Positions 13,552-18,558 of a stretch of 18,558 nt of DNA are shown here, piece after piece. The position numbers and the translations under genes were made by a program. The stretch is from ATZT02 sp964639395 (lineage in GTDB: Bacteria > Actinomycetota > Actinomycetes > S36-B12 > UBA5976). Every line of letters starts with the position of its first letter. Position 1 is the first letter of the stretch. The notes under the pieces are model-generated. The model was not told the origin of the DNA. It was given only the letters and a program-made list of their open reading frames with translations, and searched no databases. The stretch is from the NCBI GenBank assembly GCA_964639395.1, contig CAZXCT010000024.1, positions 1 to 18,558 on the forward strand. Reading direction: 5' to 3'.

Positions 13552-15621
13552 ATGTACCAAGATCAAGAATTTATTGAGCAATACGCAAAGTCCGGACGCT
13601 TTACGCAGGGTCGCCCGCGCAACTTCACGATTACAAACTCAAACCTGGTACTTTTTTTACGCGCTATCGCAGCTGATCGCGTCGAATTAGGTTTATATGC
13701 CTTCTCGCTTGAAACTGAAGTAGAAGTTTTATTAATCGATCCAAGTAAGCTAAATATCAGCAACTCAGCGGCGCTGCCGGCCGCAGAAAGATCCCGCCGC
13801 GAGCGGATGCGTGAGGCAGGGGCAGGAATTACCGCTTATAGCGTAGATGAAAATGGCGAAAATCTCTGCTTTGCTTTAAATGGAATACTTTTCATCTATC
13901 AGATTTCAACGCAACAATTGACACAAGTTGCTCACCCACAATTGATTGTAGATCCAAAAATCTCACCTGCTGGTGATGCGGTAGCAGTAATCACCGCTGG
14001 GGTAAGTGTTTATTCAATAAAAAATAAATCGTGGCAAGTTTTAATAAATTCAGATGACTCCAACATTACTTATGGATTAGCAAACTTTATTGCCGCAGAA
14101 GAATTCTCAAGAATTAGCGGGTACTGGTGGTCAGATGATAGTAAAAAATTATTAATTGAAAAAGTCGATTACGCAGCCGTAAGTGAAGTTTATTTATCTG
14201 ACCCGACAGATCCGGCGAATGCCCCACGAGTTCACCGCTATCCGTTTGCTGGTGAAAAAAATCCAATTTCTAGTTTATTGCTATTTGATTTTGCAACTGG
14301 GCTAACTGACCTAAGTTTTTTGACAGCGGGGTACGAATACCTAATCAACGCTAGTTTTAAAAATGATAAAGAAATACAAATTAACCTTTTAAATCGGCGC
14401 CAAAATCATTTGACAGTAAAGATATATTCAATAGCAGATAAATCAGAGAAAATCTTTTTTGAGCAAATCGAAGACCCTTGGGTAGAGATTTCACAGCCAT
14501 TACCAAAGTTTTTTTCTGACCAATTTATCTACTTAGCGGGTGAAGTGAATCAAAAAATTCAAATAGCTGGCAAAGAAATCCCAAATCAAGATTTTGATGT
14601 GCGATCAGTGCTCACTGCCACAAACAACGAAGTTACCGCACTAGTCTCAAGTTCACCTGAAAATTTAAGTTTAATCGAGCTCAAGGTAACTGGGGATCAT
14701 CGTTGGATAACTCCATCAGATAAATACTCGAGTGGAATAAGTAAAAATGAAATTACCTTAATAAATGAACATAGCCTTACTGAGTGGCAAATTGATTACA
14801 AAATACTTTATAAAGATAAACAATTTCAAATTAATAACTTTGCCCAAGCGCCACACTTTAAGCCAAATATTGAGATTAAATACTTACCTGAGTCAAATTT
14901 ATTTGCAACTTTGATTAAGCCAAGTCATAGTCAAAATAAACCACTTCCGGTAATTTTGAGCCCCTACGCAGGCCCACACGCACAAAGAGTTTTAAGAACC
15001 GCTAACGGTTACTTGGCTGAGCAATTTTTAGCACAGCAAGGTTATGTTGTGCTGGTAGTCGATGGTCGAGGAACACCTGGTCGCGGCAAAGCGTTTGCGC
15101 AAAGTATTAGTAGTAATTGGGCAGAAAAAGTTTTAACTGATCAAATTTCAGCACTAAATGAAATAAATAACACTACGGCGAATCTGATTGATATTAACAA
15201 TGTTGGCATCATGGGATGGTCTTTTGGCGGATATTTAGCCGCTTATGCGGCACTGACTCGCTCTGATATTTTCAAAGCGGCAATTGCCGGTGCTCCGGTG
15301 ACAGATTGGCGTTGGTATGACACCGCTTATTCTGAACGCTACTTGGGCTTACCGAGCGAAAACAAAGTTGCCTATGAAGAGAACTCGTTAATAAATAAGG
15401 TTGATGGATTAAAAAGTGGCTTACTACTAATACATGGCTTAGCAGATGACAATGTTTTGGCAATGCATTCGTTACGGCTTTCTAGTGCGCTTTTTGCCAA
15501 AGCCAAAGCACATAACTTTTTAAGCCTCACTGGGGTAAGCCACATGACACCACAAACCACAATCGTAGAGAATTTACTAAAGCAAGAAGTTGACTTTTTT
15601 AATAAATATTTAAAAAGTTAG
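13552..15621 (+). CDS. S9 family (dipeptidyl peptidase IV-like) serine peptidase
   Basis: The 689-residue protein has an N-terminal beta-propeller (about 40-430) and a C-terminal alpha/beta hydrolase domain (about 455-689). The catalytic triad is visible: GWSFGGYLA (S557), HGLADDNV (D632) and GVSHMTP (H664), with spacing close to human DPP-IV. AAEEFSRISGYWWSDDS contains the Glu pair (E183-E184) that in DPP-IV binds the free N-terminus of substrates, so removal of N-terminal dipeptides is likely. VVDGRGTPGRG is the conserved strand before the active Ser. There is no signal peptide, so it is probably cytoplasmic and used in peptide turnover. The frame is open to 13396, but that part lies opposite mshB, and homology begins around YQDQEFIEQY, so ATG 13552 is chosen. 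Its stop overlaps the typA stop (TTAG, 15618-15621). Confidence 0.91.
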   Translation: MYQDQEFIEQYAKSGRFTQGRPRNFTITNSNLVLFLRAIAADRVELGLYAFSLETEVEVLLIDPSKLNISNSAALPAAERSRRERMREAGAGITAYSVDENGENLCFALNGILFIYQISTQQLTQVAHPQLIVDPKISPAGDAVAVITAGVSVYSIKNKSWQVLINSDDSNITYGLANFIAAEEFSRISGYWWSDDSKKLLIEKVDYAAVSEVYLSDPTDPANAPRVHRYPFAGEKNPISSLLLFDFATGLTDLSFLTAGYEYLINASFKNDKEIQINLLNRRQNHLTVKIYSIADKSEKIFFEQIEDPWVEISQPLPKFFSDQFIYLAGEVNQKIQIAGKEIPNQDFDVRSVLTATNNEVTALVSSSPENLSLIELKVTGDHRWITPSDKYSSGISKNEITLINEHSLTEWQIDYKILYKDKQFQINNFAQAPHFKPNIEIKYLPESNLFATLIKPSHSQNKPLPVILSPYAGPHAQRVLRTANGYLAEQFLAQQGYVVLVVDGRGTPGRGKAFAQSISSNWAEKVLTDQISALNEINNTTANLIDINNVGIMGWSFGGYLAAYAALTRSDIFKAAIAGAPVTDWRWYDTAYSERYLGLPSENKVAYEENSLINKVDGLKSGLLLIHGLADDNVLAMHSLRLSSALFAKAKAHNFLSLTGVSHMTPQTTIVENLLKQEVDFFNKYLKS

Positions 15622-17495
15622 TTTTGCTTTGCCTTGCTCTTAGCGCGAGCTCGCTCAGAAGAATTTAAAATTACTTTTCGCAAACGAACAGTTTGTGGGG
15701 TAACTTCAACACATTCGTCTTCACGCAAAAATTCCAAGGCTTGCTCTAAGGAAAGTGCGCGAGGTGGCACCAAGGCGATTGTGTCGTCCGAGCCAGAGGC
15801 GCGCATATTGGTTAATTTCTTTTCTTTTGTGATGTTTACATCCATGTCTTCGTTGCGAGCATTTTCACCAATAATCATGCCTTCATAAACTTCAACACCT
15901 GGGTTAATAAATAACGAACCGCGTTCTTGAATACTGAAGGCGGCATAAGCCGTACCGTAACCTGCGCGATCTGCTACTAAAGAGCCGTTGGCGCGAGTTC
16001 TAACTTCACCGTGCCATGGTTCGTATTTTTCAAAGACATGGTGCATCAAACCGGTTCCGCGGGTTTCTGTTAAAAACTCTGTTCTAAAACCAATCAAGCC
16101 ACGTGCTGGTACTAAATACTCCATGCGTACCCAGCCTGAACCGTGATTAGTCATTTGTTCCATTCGACCTTTTCTTAGGCCTAAAAGTTGGGTAACTACC
16201 CCCACAAAATCTTCTGGTACATCGATAGTTAGGCGTTCTACCGGCTCATGTAACTTGCCATCGACAGTGCGAGTAACTACCTGCGGTTTACCTACGGTTA
16301 GTTCGAACCCTTCTCGACGCATCATTTCAACTAATACCGCTAGTTGTAATTCGCCTCTCCCCTGAACTTCCCAAGTGTCTGGGCGCTCTGTTTCAATTAC
16401 GCGCAAAGAGACGTTTCCGATTAATTCTTGGTCTAAGCGATTTTTTACTAATCGTGCAGTTACTTTGGTGCCACTGCGTCCAGATAAAGGTGAAGTGTTG
16501 GTGCCGATGAACATAGAAATACTTGGTTCATCCACTTTGATTATTGGTAAAGCTACTGGGTTTTCTGGATCGGCCAGTGTTTCACCAATTGTGATTTCTT
16601 CAATACCAGCCACGGCAATCAAGTCCCCGGGGTGCGCTTCATCTACCGGTACTCGGTCTAAGGCTTGGGTAATTAAAAGCTCGCTAATTTTTACTTTTTC
16701 TATTTCGCCATTAGTTTTCATCCAGGCAGCAATCTGACCTTTACGGATAACCCCGTTACGCACGCGACATAACGCTAAGCGACCAAGATAAGCCGAAGCA
16801 TCTAGGTTTGTGACGTGTGCTTGCAGTGGGGCGCCTTCTTCGTAAGTTGGGGCCGGAACAGTTTTTAAAATTGTTTCAAATAATTCGCGCAAATCACTAA
16901 CTTCAGGTGCGGAGCCGTCTTGTGGTTTAGTCAAAGAGGCTTTACCTTCACGTGCTGCGGCATAAACTATCGGAAAATCCAATACGTTTGGCATTGAATC
17001 ATCTGCTAGATCTATAAATAAATCAAAAGTTTCATTAACTACTTCATCAATTCGAGAGTCAGAACGATCTGTTTTATTGATTACTAAAATTACCGGCAGT
17101 CGTTTTTGCAAGGCTTTTCTTAAGACAAATCGAGTTTGGGGTAATGGGCCTTCTGAAGCATCCACCAACAGCACTACGCCGTCAACCATTTCTAATCCGC
17201 GCTCAACTTCGCCACCAAAGTCAGCGTGGCCAGGGGTATCAACAATATTTATAGTGACACCATCCGGCGCTAATTCTGGATGGACATAACGCACTGCGGT
17301 GTTTTTAGCAAGAATTGTGATTCCTTTTTCGCGCTCTAAATCCATCGAGTCCATTACTCGTTCATTAACATCTTGATTTGAGCGAAAGGCACCGGATTGC
17401 CACAACATCGCATCAACCAAAGTGGTTTTACCATGATCTACGTGGGCAATGATTGCAAGATTTCTAATGTCATCTCTAGTTTTTAAGTTACTCAT
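15618..17495 (-). CDS. typA: Ribosome-associated GTPase TypA/BipA
   Basis: This translational GTPase of 625 residues has all G motifs: AHVDHGKT (17-24), EKGITI with T60, DTPGHADFGG (86-95) and NKTD (140-143). EF-G-like domains II and III follow (about 210-400, RGELQLAVLVEMMRREGFEL), then domain V and the BipA-specific C-terminal domain (LVPARGLIGFRTEFLTETRG, then SLEQALEFLREDECVEVTP). BipA binds the ribosome and assists 50S assembly and stress adaptation. The length is normal. The ATG at 17495 overlaps the ychF stop as ATGA (17492-17495), so the two GTPases are probably one transcription unit with coupled translation. It is convergent with the S9 peptidase, with stop codons sharing bases. Confidence 0.98.
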   Translation of the reverse strand: MSNLKTRDDIRNLAIIAHVDHGKTTLVDAMLWQSGAFRSNQDVNERVMDSMDLEREKGITILAKNTAVRYVHPELAPDGVTINIVDTPGHADFGGEVERGLEMVDGVVLLVDASEGPLPQTRFVLRKALQKRLPVILVINKTDRSDSRIDEVVNETFDLFIDLADDSMPNVLDFPIVYAAAREGKASLTKPQDGSAPEVSDLRELFETILKTVPAPTYEEGAPLQAHVTNLDASAYLGRLALCRVRNGVIRKGQIAAWMKTNGEIEKVKISELLITQALDRVPVDEAHPGDLIAVAGIEEITIGETLADPENPVALPIIKVDEPSISMFIGTNTSPLSGRSGTKVTARLVKNRLDQELIGNVSLRVIETERPDTWEVQGRGELQLAVLVEMMRREGFELTVGKPQVVTRTVDGKLHEPVERLTIDVPEDFVGVVTQLLGLRKGRMEQMTNHGSGWVRMEYLVPARGLIGFRTEFLTETRGTGLMHHVFEKYEPWHGEVRTRANGSLVADRAGYGTAYAAFSIQERGSLFINPGVEVYEGMIIGENARNEDMDVNITKEKKLTNMRASGSDDTIALVPPRALSLEQALEFLREDECVEVTPQTVRLRKVILNSSERARAKSKAKQN

Positions 17496-18558
17496 ACGTT
17501 GAATCTAAACTCCACTACGTCTCCATCTTGCATTAGGTAGTCTTTCCCTTCTATTCTTACTTTTCCTTTTGCTTTAGCCTCAGCCATTGATCCAGTTTCA
17601 ATCAAATCCGCATATGAAACTATTTCGGCTTTGATAAATCCTTTTTCAAAATCTGTGTGAATAACTCCAGCCGCAGCTGGGGCAGTATCACCTTTGTGAA
17701 TGGTCCAGGCGCGAGCCTCTTTTGGGCCGGCAGTTAAATACGTTTGTAAACCCAAAGTGTCAAATGCCACTTTGGCTAACCTGCTTAATCCTGATTCTAC
17801 CTGCCCAACACTTGCCAGCAGTTCTAGTGCTTCATCTTCAGAGAGTTCGACTAATTCTGATTCTAATTTGGCATTTAAAAATATTGCTTCCGCTGGGGCT
17901 ACTAATTCTCGTAACGGTTTTTGTAGCGCTTCATTACCTAGACCTGATTCATCCACATTAAAAACATATAAAAATGGTTTGGCCGTCAATAAAAAGAGCT
18001 CTTTCAGTAAGTCCATATCTAAACCGGCAGCAAAGACTGTTGTGCCCTCATTTAATTTCACTTGGGCGGCTTTGGCTTCGGCTAACACCAATGCTTTCTG
18101 TTTATCGTTTCGTGATTCTTTCTCAAGTCTTACAATTGCTTTCTCAACAGATTGTAAATCAGCCAAGATTAATTCGGTATTAATTGTTTCGATATCGTCT
18201 TTTGGGCTTACCCGCCCATCAACGTGGACGACATCAGGGTCATCAAAAACTCTAATTACTTGGCAGATTGCGTCTGTCTCGCGAATGTTTGCTAAAAATT
18301 TATTACCTAAACCAGCGCCTTCGCTGGCGCCTTTAACGATTCCGGCAATATCAACAAATGAAACGCTCGCCGGCAAAATTTCGGCTGAGTGAAATATTTC
18401 AGCCAACTTCTTAAGTCGAAAATCGGGTACGCCAACAACCCCAACATTGGGTTCAATTGTTGCGAAGGGGTAATTCGCTGCCAGCACGTTATTACGCGTA
18501 AGTGCGTTAAAAAGTGTGGATTTTCCAACGTTGGGCAACCCGACGATTCCAACTGCCA
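17492..18558 (-). CDS. ychF: Redox-regulated ATPase/GTPase YchF (OLA1 family), start at or just beyond window edge
   Basis: This Obg-family P-loop protein prefers ATP and binds ribosomes. The visible N-terminus is (..)AVGIVGLPNVGKSTLFNALT, with the Walker A loop and the family-typical GLPNVGKS. The last two bases of the window read TG on the minus strand immediately before the Ala codon, so the start codon probably begins one base outside, giving about 355 residues. Other motifs are DIAGIVKGASEGAGLGNKFL (G3 and switch II), a coiled-coil insert rich in Glu/Lys/Ala (about 130-170), FNVDESG with the N-x-x-E triplet in place of N-K-x-D, which explains ATP preference in this family, and a C-terminal TGS domain (about 275-355: LTAGPKEARAWTIHKGDTAP, GDVVEFRFNV). 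Its stop overlaps the typA start by four bases. Confidence 0.97.
   Translation of the reverse strand, partial: AVGIVGLPNVGKSTLFNALTRNNVLAANYPFATIEPNVGVVGVPDFRLKKLAEIFHSAEILPASVSFVDIAGIVKGASEGAGLGNKFLANIRETDAICQVIRVFDDPDVVHVDGRVSPKDDIETINTELILADLQSVEKAIVRLEKESRNDKQKALVLAEAKAAQVKLNEGTTVFAAGLDMDLLKELFLLTAKPFLYVFNVDESGLGNEALQKPLRELVAPAEAIFLNAKLESELVELSEDEALELLASVGQVESGLSRLAKVAFDTLGLQTYLTAGPKEARAWTIHKGDTAPAAAGVIHTDFEKGFIKAEIVSYADLIETGSMAEAKAKGKVRIEGKDYLMQDGDVVEFRFNV

Noticed and set aside
16375..16737. 120-codon plus-strand frame opposite typA
   Set aside because: It lies fully inside the conserved typA gene on the other strand and has biased, low-complexity composition.
17700..18392. 230-codon open frame on the plus strand opposite ychF
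   Set aside because: It is an antisense shadow of a strongly conserved gene, rich in Ser/Asn/Pro, with no domain resemblance.

Overview
The window looks like ordinary, conserved core chromosome of a low-G+C, genome-streamlined actinobacterium. The actinobacterial assignment rests on a DUF3117 protein, the actinobacterial types of DapD, DapE and DapC, the mycothiol gene mshB, the 7Fe ferredoxin fdxA and a GNAT protein with an Rv0428c-type N-terminal SH3-like domain. AT-rich codon use, overlapping genes and almost no intergenic DNA suggest a freshwater acI-like lineage (Nanopelagicales). That last step is inference. I see no tRNA, rRNA, CRISPR array, insertion sequence, phage gene or attachment site. 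No stretch longer than about 150 bases lacks a gene.

Layout. (1) 1-389: 3' part of an O-methyltransferase (+), ending exactly where a 55-residue DUF3117 gene (-) ends. (2) 634-2742, minus strand: dapE, a LOG-family phosphoribohydrolase and an SRPBCC protein, overlapping head to tail. (3) 2810-3733: dapD (+), divergent from dapE. (4) 3734-7007, minus strand: a four-gene run fdxA-pheA-tyrA-dapC. (5) 7076-9409, plus strand: a GNAT acetyltransferase and cysS. (6) 9393-12315: a membrane-anchored VanW protein (-) divergent from a cytoplasmic coiled-coil protein (+), separated by the longest non-coding stretch of the window (151 bases), which holds repeats and tiny reading frames. (7) 12305-13514, minus strand: mshB and a small membrane protein. 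(8) 13552-15621: an S9 (DPP-IV-like) peptidase (+). (9) 15618-18558, minus strand: ychF and typA/bipA, overlapping by four bases.

How the genes work together. dapD, dapC and dapE are three steps of the succinylase route to meso-diaminopimelate and lysine. pheA and tyrA are the prephenate branch-point enzymes of phenylalanine and tyrosine synthesis. They share an operon with the aminotransferase DapC, which lacks the family's usual N-terminal arm. mshB (mycothiol) and cysS both concern cysteine or thiol chemistry. VanW and the coiled-coil protein may belong to cell envelope growth. From memory, the order typA, mshB, small membrane protein, fdxA, dapC, dapD, dapE, LOG, DUF3117, O-methyltransferase follows the Mycobacterium tuberculosis order Rv1165 to Rv1220c, with many intervening genes gone and some others added.

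I did not find a convincing new multi-gene system. The points most worth a second look are the repeat-bearing leader at 11401-11490, the truncated DapC next to the aromatic genes, the VanW/coiled-coil pair, and motif departures in PheA, CysRS and the O-methyltransferase.
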